The position numbers and the translations under genes are program-made. From Hirudinaria manillensis (lineage: Eukaryota; Annelida; Clitellata; Hirudinida; Hirudinidae), in contig CM067535.1 of assembly GCA_034509925.1 (NCBI GenBank), positions 8,022,201 to 8,086,200 on the forward strand: a stretch of DNA of 64,000 bases, in the 5' to 3' direction. The notes beneath the pieces are model-generated. The model saw nothing but the letters and a program-made list of their open reading frames with translations. It ran no database searches and had not been told where the DNA came from. Position 1 is the stretch's first letter; the number at the start of each line of letters is the position of its first letter. This document shows, piece by piece, positions 25,792 to 39,474 of this stretch.

Positions 25792-28700
25792 GAAGATATA
25801 ATATGGATGATAATAATGGGAGCTGTTAAAATATTAAAAATCATATTTTCTACAAAAAAAAACTTGCATTAAAATTTGCATATAAACATTTTAGATATTC
25901 TGGCTATCAGACTTACTTAATTTCTCCTTAAATTAAACAACAGGTCATCACGGACACCCCTCTGATAATCTCCTTCACGATCCCGATATTTGAACCTCTC
26001 CCGTCGCAATATTACATCCGCGTCACGTCCGACACTTGGATCGGATTCGAGGACACGGTCCCGATAACCTTCCAGCACCTCATCCTGCCAGAGAGGCATC
26101 CGCCCCACACAGGTACTTGACATACTTTCAAATGTTTACTAATTGGTCACTTGGATACTTGACATTAATTATGCTAATTTTTTCATGAAAATGTTTACTA
26201 ATTGGTTACTTGGATACTTGACATTAATTATGCTAATTTTTGCATGCAAATGCTTACTAATCGGTTACCTATTCGCCATCTATTTTTAGAGTTGCTCGAC
26301 CTTCGACCTCTGCCGAAGCACGCCCTGAGGGATCCCAAGCTCGAAGACTTGTACAAGTTCTCCCACTTCAACCCGATCCAGACCCAGGTCTTCCACACTC
26401 TTTACCACCAGGACGGTAATGTTCTCATCGGTGCTCCCACCGGATCTGGAAAAACGATCATGGCGGAGCTCGCCATTTTCAGGATCTTTAGGGAATATCC
26501 TAATGCCAAGGTGCGTACCTCGTTGTTTGTTTGTGAAATTCCAGCAATTCTTGCTTGGAAATAATTTGAGGAATTGCCATTAAAATGATGATTGCATTTC
26601 GATTGATTCGTGTTTCGTCATCCATTTTGCAGGCTGTTTACATTGCACCTTTGAAGGCTCTCGTCAGGGAAAGAATTGAGGATTGGAAAGTCAGGATCGA
26701 ACAGAAGCTTGGAAAGAAGTAAATTATTAATTTAATTATTTTAATTAAATTATTTTAATTTTAAACATTTAATTCCTAATTCTGTGGCTTCTGAGTTTCA
26801 CTTTTTAAATATTTTTTAAAACATTAATTCTATTGTTGTTATTATTATAATAATGTTAATTATTATTAAATTAAATAATATAATAATTATTATTAAATTA
26901 AATAATATAATAATTATTATTATTTTTATAATTATTATATTAATGTTTCCCTTTTTTAATAATTTTTTTTAAAAACCCATTAATTCCAAATTCCCCTTAA
27001 ACTCTTCACAGAGTCGTTGAATTGACGGGCGACGTGCTTCCCGACATGAAGTCCGTGTCACAGGCCGACTTGATTGTCACGACTCCCGAGAAGTGGGACG
27101 GAGTGAGTAGAAGTTGGCAGAACAGGTCCTATGTCAAGGCCGTGGCTTTGCTGGTCATCGATGAAATACATTTACTGGGTTTGTTTAACAATTCAATATT
27201 ATATTATTCAATATTATATTATATTATATTATTGGAGTTTTTTTCTCTCTTTCTTTTCTTTCTCTTTCAATCGTCTGATGCATTTTATAACTCAATTCAA
27301 TCAGATCCTTTTAATAATGTGATTCTATAAATTATGTTTAATAATAATAACAACAATAATAATAATAATAATAATAATAGTTATTCAAATCAATAAGTAT
27401 TCACTAACTCATTCATTTTTGACGTCTGCTGACTTTCCCTCATTTTTTCCTTCACTTTCTGCTCAGGCGACGACAGAGGACCGGTTCTGGAGGTCATCGT
27501 GTCAAGGACGAACTTCATTTCGAGTCACACGGACAGGAAGGTCAGGGTCGTTGGTCTGTCGACTGCCCTTGCAAATGCAAGGGACCTTGCTGATTGGCTG
27601 GGCATAAAACAGGTGCTTGATTATGTATTTTAACATGTATATTATGTATATTAATGTTAATGTGTATTGCCATACCTTTATGTGTGTGTATATATATATA
27701 TAGCAATTTATATATAAAATATATAACAATTCCATGTTAATGTATATTGCAATTTACTGCAATATTGTGATATATTTACGTATAAAATATTTATTAATAA
27801 TTAATTAATTAATTAATTGTTCATAACTTGCAGGCTGGTTTGTACAACTTCAGACCATCTGTGAGACCAGTTCCCCTTGAGGTGCACATAGCAGGATTTC
27901 CAGGCAAACACTACTGCCCTCGCATGGCCACCATGAACAAGCCAACGTTCCAAGGTTCTGAAACTTTCTAATTTATTTGCTAATCTTTTAAGTAATTGTT
28001 TATTAATTAATTAATTAATTAATTTATTTATTAATTTATTATTATTATTACTCTTGCTAAGTAATTTCTTTATGAGTGATTATTTATAGACATTCTATAA
28101 TGTTATGTATCTGCTAGCTGCTCTGATGATGCAAAATAATTGACAAACAGCTCAAATTGAAATTGCATCATCATCATCACCACCATCATCATCATAATCA
28201 TCATCATAACCATTATCATAATCATCATCATGTATTACTTAACTTAACAGCCATCCAAGTCCATTCCCCGTTCAAACCCGTCCTGGTCTTCGTGTCGAGC
28301 AGACGCCAAACCAGGTTGACGGCCCTCGACCTCATCGCCTTCCTCGCAGCCGTTGACAACCCGAAGCAGTGGCTCCACCTTCCAGAGAACGAGGTATTTT
28401 CTTCATTTCATTTTATTTTTTTAAATATATTTTATCAATTTATAATTAATTATTTATTTATTTTTTTATTATTAACGTAATTTTCCATTTTATTATTTTT
28501 ATTTATATATTTTTAAAATATTCTTTACGGTTATTTGTTTAATTAAAATTCTCCATCATTCTCGATAAAATAATTAATAAAATAAATTTTTTTCCTCGTG
28601 TTTTTCCAGATGGAGGACATAATTTTGACAATCAAGGACAGCAACTTGAAACTGACGCTCGCATTTGGCATCGGACTTCACCACGCGGGTCTCCACGAAC

Positions 28701-31700
28701 ACGACAGGAAGATTGTCGAGGAGTTGTTTGTCAATCAGAAGATCCAGGTGAGTCTGATCGAGAGATGAAAGACACACATTAACAAAAATATATATATATA
28801 TTTCATTTAAATTTCAATTAAATATATATATAATGTATAACAATTATATATAAAAGTATATTTCAATATGCTGTAATATATATTGTGATATATTTATGTA
28901 TAAAATATATATATTATATATTATTAAAAGCCATTAAATAATTAATTAAATATTTAAGTAATTAAATTGAATATTTATTAATTCCTTCATTACAGGTTCT
29001 CATTGCCACCAGTACTTTGGCCTGGGGTGTCAACTTCCCTGCCCATCTCGTTGTCATCAAAGGAACGGAATATTTTGATGGAAAACTCAAGAAATATGTG
29101 GACTTCCCCATCACAGGTTTTTTTATTTATTTTTTATTTATTTTTTTGCTTTTAAATCTTTGTGATTCTTCGTGCTTCTTTGAATGTTCTTAGTCAAACT
29201 TTTTAACACGTTTAATGGAATTTATCATTTTAATCTCGTTTTAATCCGACATAATTATCAAGTAATGTTTATGCAATTATGTTAATGACATGGCATGACT
29301 AATCATTTGCATTTCATCGTATATTATCATAATATATTTATAACAATAATTTTGTTCATTCCTAATTGTTATGCAATTATGCTAATGACATTTGCATTTC
29401 ACCATCCAATCAGACGTCCTGCAGATGATGGGCAGAGCAGGAAGGCCTCAGTTCGATGACCAAGGAAAAGCCGTGGTCCTCGTTCACGACGTCAAGAAAC
29501 CTTTTTACAAGAAGTTCCTTTACGAGCCGTTCCCAGTTGAGTCGAGGTGAGTCATGGATCCGTCGTGGATTCCGTCAACTTTGGAGTTGTCCGGGCAACT
29601 GTAGCATTCTTCTAGGAACAATATCATTATTATTATTATATTACTATTATAATAATATTATTACCATATTATTGTTATTGTTATTATTATGATTTCCATA
29701 GCATGTATATTATATCAAGAGTTTATTTATCCTGTAATTTTTTTTTAACAAACATGTCTTTCTCTGCTGCTTGAAAATTAGATGCACATTCAAGTCATTC
29801 ATTTAATTTAGAATTTCCATCATCAGAATCACATCCCTAATATTTTTCTGTATTTTATAATCATAATCATAATCATAATCTTTTTGTTTCCAGCCTGTTG
29901 GGTGTTTTGTCGGACCATCTGAACGCAGAAATAGTTGCTGGAACGATTTGCACGAAGCAGGATGCGGTCGATTATTTGACTTGGACGTACTTCTTCAGGA
30001 GGCTCGTCAATAATCCGAGGTTATTTTAAATTTAATTTCGATTAAATTTCAATTAAATTTCATTTAAATTAAAATTAAATTTCATTAAAATTAAAATTAA
30101 ATTTCATTTAATCTCTACTTCATTCCTTCTTTATTATTCACTTTATTCCTCCCGTGCATTTCAATGGCATCATTATCATAACTGAGAATGAATTTAGAAA
30201 TATCAAAAAGCTTGAAATTCATTTCTTAGTTTCTCTGTCATGCTTCTAGAAGTCTCAAGATCACGTGATCAAATAAATAAAATAAATTATTTAAAATAAT
30301 TAATTTAATTAAAAAATAATTCTTTCAGTTATTACAACCTCGAAGATTTATCGCACGAGGTCATCAACAAGTACCTGTCATCACTCATCCAAAGGTCATT
30401 CGTTGACCTCATGCTCTCAAACTGCATCCAGGAAGAGGTTATTAATTAATTAATTTATTTATTTATTTATTATTATTTAAATAATAATCTTATAATCTCA
30501 TTGATGATAACTATAGATAACATTGTTATCTTGTTAGCACATTCAGAAACTTCTACATGTCTAATGTAGCTAATTGTAATGTAATAGTGATGCATTACGT
30601 TTAAGCACATATTACTAATGGTGTAATTTTAATTAAATAATAAATGGTTAACAAATTAATTAATTTATTTATTTATTTATTTATTTATTAAACAGGAGGA
30701 CAACTTCAACATCGTTCCAACTATCGGTGGCAAAATAGCTTCTTATTACTACCTGAGTCACTTAACAATCAGACACTTCAAAGAGTCAATGAAACCAGAA
30801 TCTTCCATCGTGGATCTCCTGAAAATCTTATCGGTTGGCATCGAGATTTTTTGCTTTTTGGGGATTTTAAATTAGGATTTAATTAGTAAATGTTTAACAA
30901 TTAATTAACTTTAATGAGCATTTAATTGAAATTTTATAATCCAACTCGTGAATTACATTCTCCACATCTAATTTTCAATTATTTTCATTTATTTTCTATT
31001 TCAAACAATTCTAAACAATTCTTTTCCAAACCATCCAACCTCCACCAGAATGCCCACGAATTCAGCATGCTCCCCGTGAGACACAACGAAGATCAGTTGA
31101 ACGAAGAACTTTCAAGAAAGCTTCCCATCAAAGTGGATGCCCACACCTACGACAGGTCGAGCACCAAGACACACCTGCTTTTCCAGGCGCACTTCTCCAG
31201 GTGTCCCCTGCCGATCGCAGACTACTTCACGGACACCAAGTCCGTCATGGATCAGGCGATTAGGGTCCTCCAGGTTCGTGATGGAAATGCTGTTATTTTT
31301 ATATGGCTTCATTGCTTTTTGCTGCAGGCTTGTTAAACAATGTCATAGCTAAGTCTGTGGTCATGGTGGACACTGTTATCAATCATTATCTTATTTATTC
31401 GACCTTTTTATATTTATAATTCCAGTTCTACTCGATTAAATTTATTTTTTTTTATTGAAACTTAATTTAAATTTCTTTTAAATTTCAGTCCATGATTGAC
31501 TTGAGTGCTGAAGAAGGATGGTTAGTGACCACTCTCCAGGTCATCCAATTGGTTCAGATGGTGGTCCAGGGATTGTGGATCCATCAAAATCCGCTTCTGT
31601 GTCTGCCGCACGTCAATGAAAACCTCCTCCGTTGCTTCAAGTGAGTTTCAAAACAAATTGTTTAACTTAATTAATTGTTGATGTTGTTTAACGAACTGCA

Positions 31701-32837
31701 AATGATTTCAATGGCAATGTCAAGGATATTCATGTGAAGGTTTACTCACCTATTCACAACATTTTCCACCCTCCTACCCATCCATTCATCTGCTTTTGTT
31801 TTTTGTTTACAAAATTGTAATAATCATTAATTAATTAATTAAATTTTAATTTAATTTTTGCATCAGGATCGGAGGGGAACAAATAACGTCTTTGCCAGAA
31901 TTGATGAATTTGGCAGGAAGAGAATCGCAGTCACTTGAAAACATGCTCAAAGGATCCTTGAACTCTCAACAAATCAATCAGGTATCAGTTTATTTTCAAA
32001 TCATTCTCATCATAGTGACTGTTGAGAAAGCCAATGCTTTGTAGTCCTAGTTGTTGTTGTTGACAACATCATCATCATCATCATCGTGTGTGCCATAACA
32101 AAACAAAAATAAAAATTTTCAGATTGCAGACGTTCTCAAAGCACTGCCCGTCATAAGAACGAGCATGTCCCTCTCCTGTGATTCATCAAACTGCAACACT
32201 GAAGAGGAAGAGCAAAACTCTAAACCATACTTTATTAAACTCGTCCATCAAGGCAAGTGTTTCATTAACTAATTTATTAATAATAATATTAATTAATTAA
32301 TCAACTAACTAATTTTTAAATCATAAAAAAGAGGATTTTTTCACTGAATTATTATTTAATTATGTTAATTTTGCATTTCATTCAGACATGAGTCGAAGGG
32401 TGGCCTGGACCAAAGTCTCTGCTGGAAGAGACTGCACCTTGTCTGTTGAGCTAAACAGGAACAACAGCATGAAGGTTATTCAAAACTACGCATTTTCAAA
32501 ATCAAAATCCATTATTTCCCACAAAACATCTTGAATCTCATGTAGACATTAACGTAAAATTTCAACTCTTGATTTTCAGAAGAAAGACAATTACGTCCAT
32601 CCCACGAAATTCCCGAAGCCGAAGGAGGAAGGATGGATTCTGGTGCTCGGCGAAGCAGAAACGAAGAACGTCTTGGCTCTGAAGAAGATCGGTTTCATCA
32701 GAAACAGGAGCAGAGTTCAGCTGCTGTTCACTTCTCCCGAAAGACCAGGGAGGGTCATTTACACCCTGTACGTCATGAGCGACTCCTACTTGAGTCTTGA
32801 TCAACAGTACGAGATTTTCCTGGAGGTGGACAAATGA
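16837..32837 (+). CDS. ASCC3: ASCC3 (activating signal cointegrator 1 complex subunit 3), Ski2-like double-cassette helicase
   Basis: A full-length gene: 38 exons join in phase to give 2,145 residues (human 2,202). Cassette 1 has Walker A APTGAGKT (exon 8), DEVH (exon 10), the SAT motif GLSATLPNY (exon 11) and QIFGRAGRP (exon 14), then a Sec63 unit with the winged helix. Cassette 2 has APTGSGKT (exon 21), DEIH (exon 23), GLSTALAN (exon 24) and QMMGRAGRP (exon 29), then Sec63-2 ending at TGA 32835-32837. ASCC3 is the 3'-5' helicase of the ASC-1 complex, acting in alkylation repair and in splitting collided ribosomes (RQT complex). I chose ATG 16837; the frame is open upstream to 16738 without another ATG, so an upstream exon could exist. 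Introns 11 and 36 use GC donors. AATAAA at 32898-32903. Key exons: 16837-17062, 17128-17678, 19671-19871, 20574-20735, 24694-25093, 26290-26510, 31049-31273, 32580-32837. Confidence 0.98.
22250..22595. repeat. 46-bp tandem repeat in ASCC3 intron 13
   Basis: About seven nearly identical 46-bp units starting GCTGATTATGCTTTAATTAA (or GCAGATTATG) and differing mainly at one T/A position. It fills most of the intron between exons ending 22076 and starting 22670. Confidence 0.95.
25100..25201. repeat. (TATTA)n pentanucleotide array
   Basis: About 20 perfect TATTA units starting a few bases after the exon 18 donor of ASCC3. Confidence 0.95.
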
Positions 32838-33843
32838 TTCCTCGTGGCCAGGATTTGGAAGAGTGGTTTTAATTTGGATGATGGGATGTTTAGGGTCAAT
32901 AAAGTAGTATTATACTCCAAATACGTGTTATTATCATCATCATCATTATTATTATGTTATGCTATTCTGGTGATCAGTCAATATTACTTAACTTTAGTAA
33001 CTAAATCCTGTTCATATTTGATGTATCCACTTAGGTTTTAAAAACTATTCTTAATTGAAGTGTTTTGAGGACACAATAAATTCGGAAGATAATCCTTTTG
33101 TTTTCATTTCCTTTAGGGTCAAGAGGTGCTCTAATACCTCGTTAAATATTTAGACATTAAGTAATTTTCTGTGACGGTGTGTTTATAGTTGAGAATTCAG
33201 CAGGAATTTATAACAAAATGGTTATTTTGCTAAGTGAAGTTGTGAAAAAAAGATGGTAAAATTTTGTAGCTGGAAAGTTATATCTCGCGCACAAACTATA
33301 TCCATAAATTATATGGCTATACAAATCTATTATTCTGAAAAAATCTGAATTGCACTGCAAGGAAAAATCTGATGACTTGATAAGAAGAATTATCATCGAT
33401 GAAAAGTTCATTCATAATGCATCCATTTTTAAACGAGACAACGTATGCAAATTGTAATTAATAAATACGCGTGTATCGGCTGTACCGGAAAGTTGTCTAC
33501 TGAGAAAGAAATTAGTTTCTCGATTTTCTTTTAGAATTCTTGACCTTGGGGTTGTTTTTTGTCTTTGGACTTTGTTTTTGCTTGCTCGGCGTTATTGGAC
33601 TCTTTGTTGTTTTCTTTGCCGAGCGTTTTTTTGCTGTTCTCTCAAATTTCATTTTGATGCCTGCAACGTTTATTTAATAAGTTGTTTTGAATCAGAATAC
33701 ATTTTCGGTAGTTTAGGTTGCGGCTTAGAATCATTTCGAAATATACTTTAGTAAATTAACGAGCTAATTTTAAGCTTTAATGACAATAACTTCAAATCAC
33801 ATGTAACAAAATAAGAAGTTTAGAATCACGTAATGAAATTCTA
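32838..33843. other. 3' UTR of ASCC3 and convergent intergenic DNA
   Basis: The ASCC3 poly(A) signal is at 32898-32903. The rest separates ASCC3 (+) from the convergent astacin/CUB gene (-). A potential hairpin with arms GCTCGGC and GCCGAGC lies at about 33583-33627, in a T/G-rich patch. No coding exon recognised. Confidence 0.5.
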
Positions 33844-35996
33844 TTAACTTGTTTCATAAGAAGCTGAAAATCCTTGGAAGTTGGTGGAAGTAAACGACTT
33901 AAAAACCACGAGCAGAGCATTCGTGGTTGATGTGAAATTCTTGTTCTGCTGTTTTCCACAGAATTTTCCCAAAGACTTTGCATCGTCGTATTCTCCATCT
34001 CTGACATCTATGTACTCCTCTTCGCACAATTCATCTTCTCCAATCTTAATAGAATTAATAAATAGCATTAAATGGCAATCCCTCACTAATGTCAACGTTC
34101 GGAATTTTTTTTAGACACATCTGTAATAGGTTTATAAGTTGTTGGTTAATAACGATTACCTCCACGATGTGGAAAGTCAGTTTGATGACAGTTGAATTTG
34201 GACTTCTGATGAGATAGTGACACAGTTTGAGGAAGGGATAAAAATTCGGGAAACCGGGAGATGTGAAGTTTCCAGCCATTCCGTCCAGTGTTTTGAGGGA
34301 AATTGCTGCATTAATTTAGCATTTAAATGTTCTTTTAAGTTTTCGCTCGAATTCGGTTATAATAAATTTAATTAAAATTGATTAAATCGTTTAATACATT
34401 AACTTCGTTACTTCGATATTGAGCTGACAATCCTGGCGTCCATGATCTAGCTCCGGGAGCCAAATTAAAGTTAATAAGCATCCGCGAACCCGTGGATCTA
34501 ATTATTTTCGGCATTTTTATCGAAGCTCCGCATATTTTTTCTGCAGAATAAAATTAATTTAGCCAATTTTCCTTTATGTAATTGCCAAAAAATGTCGGTC
34601 TAACTTAAAATAGGTGAATTAAAATATCCATCTTTAATCTCCAAGTAACTGGTGCAATTCTTGTTTTTCGGAATTCTGGCTCGAGTTATTCTCATCTCGA
34701 CGATGTCGTTAGAACTGGCCAAAATCCTCCATTGACATGATTGTTTTTCAAAAAATTTCTTCGTTTTGTGCTTCGTAACGAGGCCGTCTCCATTGTAATC
34801 CAAACTTCCTGTGCTTTTGGTCAGCGTCTTTCCACATCCTACAAAATAGGATCAAGAGATTCAAATATCGAATCAAGTATGGAAACATAAATAAATAAAT
34901 ATAACCATAATAATAAGGGAAATAGTAAAATAAAGATCACCCAAATCAATTATTGGTTGATATTAGTTAATACTTGACACTTACCAGGACATTTGTAGAG
35001 CTTATTTGTCTGCCTAATGTCCCCTGGACTTAGGATCGAGCGCTGCCCTACTTTGGCGTAAGAATGCTTGTATTTGTCGTTATTATTATTGTTGTTGTTG
35101 TTGTGGTTGATGCTGCTGTAGTTGTGGTTGTTGTTGATGACGCTCATGAACGCCTTACCACCCTTTGCTGGGTAATAAAGTGGGTAGTGCATGATGCTGT
35201 CAAAGTCATATGGCTCCCCCAATGAATCCAAGTCTTTGTACATTTTGAAGTTGTGTTGCAAATCTTTAAAACATTTTGGTCGAGAATTATTATTATTAAG
35301 TGTTTAAATAATTATTAATAAGTATTATTCTACTTTTTATTTATTTCATATTTTAATATTTTAAATTAACATCATGACTTGAGAAATGATCTGAACAAGT
35401 CGGTGAATTCGTGCAAAATTACAAAAAAAAAAACAAAAAACATCATGGAAGCGAACGTTTGTCGATATTTTCAAAGTGGATGCGAACGTATTTGTCCCTG
35501 TCAGGTCTCGACTGTTCGTGATAGAAGCCAATCGTATGGCCAAGTTCGTGCATTATGTTCCCCATTTGACTGCAGTTCGGTGAAATTGAGAAGAATTGGG
35601 ATCCATTCCTCTTATTACCAACGGGAGTGCAACATCTGAAATCGATTGAATCGATTGATCCGCTTTCAGCTGGAGTAAGATGGAGTGGTTTGTCATTTGA
35701 AATGGGCTAAAGTTTCGATGGGTTGAAAGTTCTGATTATTTACCGTGTAAGTCTTAATGCGAATTAATTTAATGTTATTTAAATTAATGTTATTTAAATT
35801 AATTAATGTAATTTATTTAATAAATTTAAATTACATCGCTACATTTAAATTCTATTCTGTAACGTTAAAGATTGCGCTACATCATCCAGCGTTTCGAAAG
35901 AATTATGGAAATAGTATTTCAAGCGGCAGAGAGACATGTTTGGTAGAAGGAAATTCCAAAATAAATAATCTCTCGACATAATATACACGCTACGGA

Positions 35997-36028
<32 letters not shown>

Positions 36029-38076
36029 TAATATGGACAACACTGGCTATAATATAAATATCTATGACGGCAATAACATGCATTTAGTAAATATCAATAA
36101 TAATTCATCATTAATCATTAATCTACAAAATAATATATATTGTAATATTGTTAATTTAATATTATTATTATTACTATTGTAAATATTACTACGTAATAAT
36201 TAGTATTAATAATAAATATAATAATTATGAATTAGTAAATATTATTATTCCAATTTTAACGACAAATTCAGTCAAAAATAAATTAACGGGGAAATAAATA
36301 AATAATATAAGTAAATAAATAAGATGAACAGACAAACAAGGGGATAAAAAGATTCTATTGAGAAAGGGTGGCCTGGAAAAGGTGAAGATTGAAAACATGA
36401 GTTGCGGGTGCAAAAATTATGAGATGTCGAACGATGGAGTTGAAATATTTATGAGACTCTGAAACACGCCAAATCAGATCAGATCATCTGAAATGAAATC
36501 CATTAAAAATAATTTCGAAGTTTTTTAGTTTTATTATTATTTAGTTTTGACTAACGAATAATTTACTTTTTTAAATGCAAATTCTGAATTGAATAGCTTC
36601 TCTGAGTTACCAATCTTGTAAAAGGTTACGAATAGAAACCGTATCTTACGATTTTCAATAAATGCCATTCAATAAGTCGTAAATCATACCTTCTTCACGA
36701 TTTATGTCAGTACATTCGAGATGTCGAATTGGCGAACAAGTTTAAAAGTGAAATCTGATATTAAGGAGGGAACTCATCGATCGAAGTTCAAACTTTTTTA
36801 TATATAATATTCCACCTTGCGATAACCTTAAAACACTTTATAAGTTAATGATAAATTTCTATTCAGCATTTTACTTACGTGTACGTATTTTTTTAGGCGT
36901 GTTCCTACGCCAAAACATCCAGAGCAGCGCAACAAATACTTGAAAGCGAATTTAAAAAGCATGCACTGCCTCTTTTAGAAGTTTTTTTAGACAGTTTCGT
37001 GACAATATAACAATTATCTTGCAAATATTTCTAGTCAATAAAATGTAAAAGAAAAATTAAAATTAAACTCTTTGAAATAAATAATTATTTAGAACTTAAT
37101 TATTAGAAAATAAAGTTAAATTTAATCTTTGAAAATTTAAACTGTATAGCTTTAAACTTGAAACCAACCCGCAATCAGTCCTCGTAAAATGGACGAAGTT
37201 GACCTCCGAAGGTGATTTCTTGACAAAACTCAGACAAGTTGCTTTCTCCCATTCTCTCATGCTCAGTTTCAGAATTGTAACTGAATATTCTGATTTGTAT
37301 CGAATACATTTAAAACGATATATAATGTATTTTTCACAACGAAAAGTTATTATTATAACGAAATATATTCTAAGAATATATATTATATATTATAAAAATA
37401 ATGCATAAATTGAAATACATCTCATACAAAATGTGAGCCAACTAAAAACAAACTCAACTCTGCAAATTAATCATTTCAAAGTCAACTTTTAAAATGATTA
37501 ATTTCTAATTCAGAAAATCGTGAAATTTAAAATCCAACGAATAAAAAAAAAAGATCAATATCAGGTAAGATACCCGGAAGGATGGGGTCAATATCATAGG
37601 GTATGGTGGCATAATCCCACAAGCGATTGGGGTCAGCGAGTGCAGCTCTCTTGTGTCTGAGCGACGGCGATGCATTGTTTCTGTTCAAAACAAATCCAAC
37701 GTGGTACGAAAAATGATTAATTACATTCAAATGCCTTGTTTTTCAGACTGCCATCAGTTTTTCACGTCTGGCATCGGAGGAATTTATGAAGCATTTTATG
37801 AAGCATTTTATGAAGCATTTTCAAAAAACTTACTTATATTATATAATACCATATGATAACTTTTATTCTTTTATTTCGAAAAGAAAATGATAGTAAAAGA
37901 AAGGATTATGAAAACTTATTGTTAATAAGTTAATATCAATAAGTAATATCAATATGTGTTAATATTAATAATATTATTATTATTATGTTATATATTTATA
38001 TAATATTTTATGTATATGTATTATTATTTATGAAAATAATAATATTATGATATAATTAATATGGTAATGAATGTGA

Positions 38077-38144
<68 letters not shown>

Positions 38145-39422
38145 GGATGGCTTGCATAATTAATTACTGATCATGAAAAGCCAGATGTTCAAAACCAACC
38201 TTAACGAGGAAGGCAGAACTGATTCTTCATTTTTCTGTTTCTGAATTCCTTTGTTTTCAATTAAAACTTTACTCGGCACGATTAATAAATTATATTAACA
38301 CAGCAATATAATAATTAATAATAATTATAGTAATTATAATAATAATAATTAATAATAATTATAGTAATTATTATAATATAATTATTAATAATTATAGTAA
38401 TTATTATAATAATAATTATTATTAATAATAATTATAGTAATTATTATATTCCTAAATCGAGACTGAAACTCCAAATGACATGTCCAAACTTTCATTTATG
38501 TAGTTTATACATGCATAATAGTATGTTTGTTTACGAATTTAATACTAATTTGAATGAAGTCGCTCTTCAAAGTTTTGTCTCTGCTCAAATTAGAGTCGGA
38601 TTATTTAATTATGCAATTAGCGCCTTTCATGATTTTACTTTTTGAACGAACGTCAACAAATATCTCCTGCCCTCCGAAATAAAAACATTGAATTTCACTA
38701 CAAAATACTTTTTTTTCAAGACGACGTTGGAATAAATTTAAAGTGATGGAGGAATTTTGACGAATGAATGAGTTGGGATTTTTTGAGTTTTTTTTTTTAC
38801 TAATCATTAATTAACATATTTATTATTCAACATTAACGTGACAAATGGAATTGAATAAATAATAAATTAATTAATTAATTAATTAATTAAATTATATACA
38901 AATGTAGCGTGTTGCTAAATAAATTTCAATCAGTCGTATTTAAATTGATGGCTGAGGTCTAAAATGGCTGGGAAGAAATTCTTCGGCAACATTTATACTT
39001 TGGTCATAAACAATTCTTTCTCTTCGCCACACGCTGGGATCATTTTTTGGAAATGGAATGCTAAGGTTGTATCCCTTTCTCATTTCGTTCATTTGTTTGC
39101 GATTTATTTGTATCAATTTTTCATTGAATCGTATGCGTAATATTACAGCGATTATAATTTTAAAATTATGACTTTCTTCTTAGACATATTTTAACTCTCA
39201 AAGTCTCAATTTGCTGAAAAAACAAAACAAAAAAGAACATGCAAAAAAGGACTAGCAAGAAAAGCGAGTGCAAACATCTCAAAGCCAAATAGTTTTGTAT
39301 TGTATACGCACATTTATTCGCTTCAATAGGCATCAACAACTGGAACATGACGTACCAAAACTGAATCCAACGTACAAATGCAAGAGCAGATTGACAACCA
39401 GAAATCCCGCAAGCACTTTCAT
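33844..39422 (-). CDS. tolloid-type astacin metalloprotease with two CUB domains
   Basis: Exon 1 (39422-39356) encodes a signal peptide (MKVLAGFLVVNLLLHLYVGF). The mature protein starts after a furin site RHKR, then AALADPNRLW (exon 37680-37574). Astacin exons follow: 37280-37169, 35635-35457 and 35263-34985, carrying the zinc site HELGHTIGFYHEQSRPDRD and the Met-turn SIMHY. CUB1 is encoded by 34838-34605 and 34540-34412, CUB2 by 34305-34160 and 34044-33844 (TAA). The RxKR-AA junction, LSPGDIRQTNKLYKCP ending and DCGCC cysteines point to the BMP1/tolloid branch, whose members cleave procollagens and chordin-like antagonists. It stops after two CUBs with no EGF domain, much shorter than tolloid. 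The prodomain exons between 39356 and 37680 are unresolved; one likely lies near 38970-39075. An Asn-rich insertion sits inside the astacin domain. Confidence 0.88.
37975..38455. repeat. (TTA)n and AATAATTATAGTAATTATTA repeats
   Basis: A perfect (ATT)n run at about 38080-38144 and a second cluster of palindromic AT-rich 20-30-bp units at 38310-38450, inside the presumed prodomain intron of the astacin gene. Confidence 0.85.
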
Positions 39423-39459
39423 TTCCTCTTTTAATGGCAATCACGATGGCTGACGGTGC

Positions 39460-39468
39460 TTTATAAAT
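39460..39468 (-). promoter_or_regulatory. TATA box of the astacin/CUB gene
   Basis: Minus-strand TATTTATAAAG lies about 40 bases upstream of the ATG at 39422, which implies a very short 5' leader. Confidence 0.6.
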
Positions 39469-39474
39469 ACTTCG

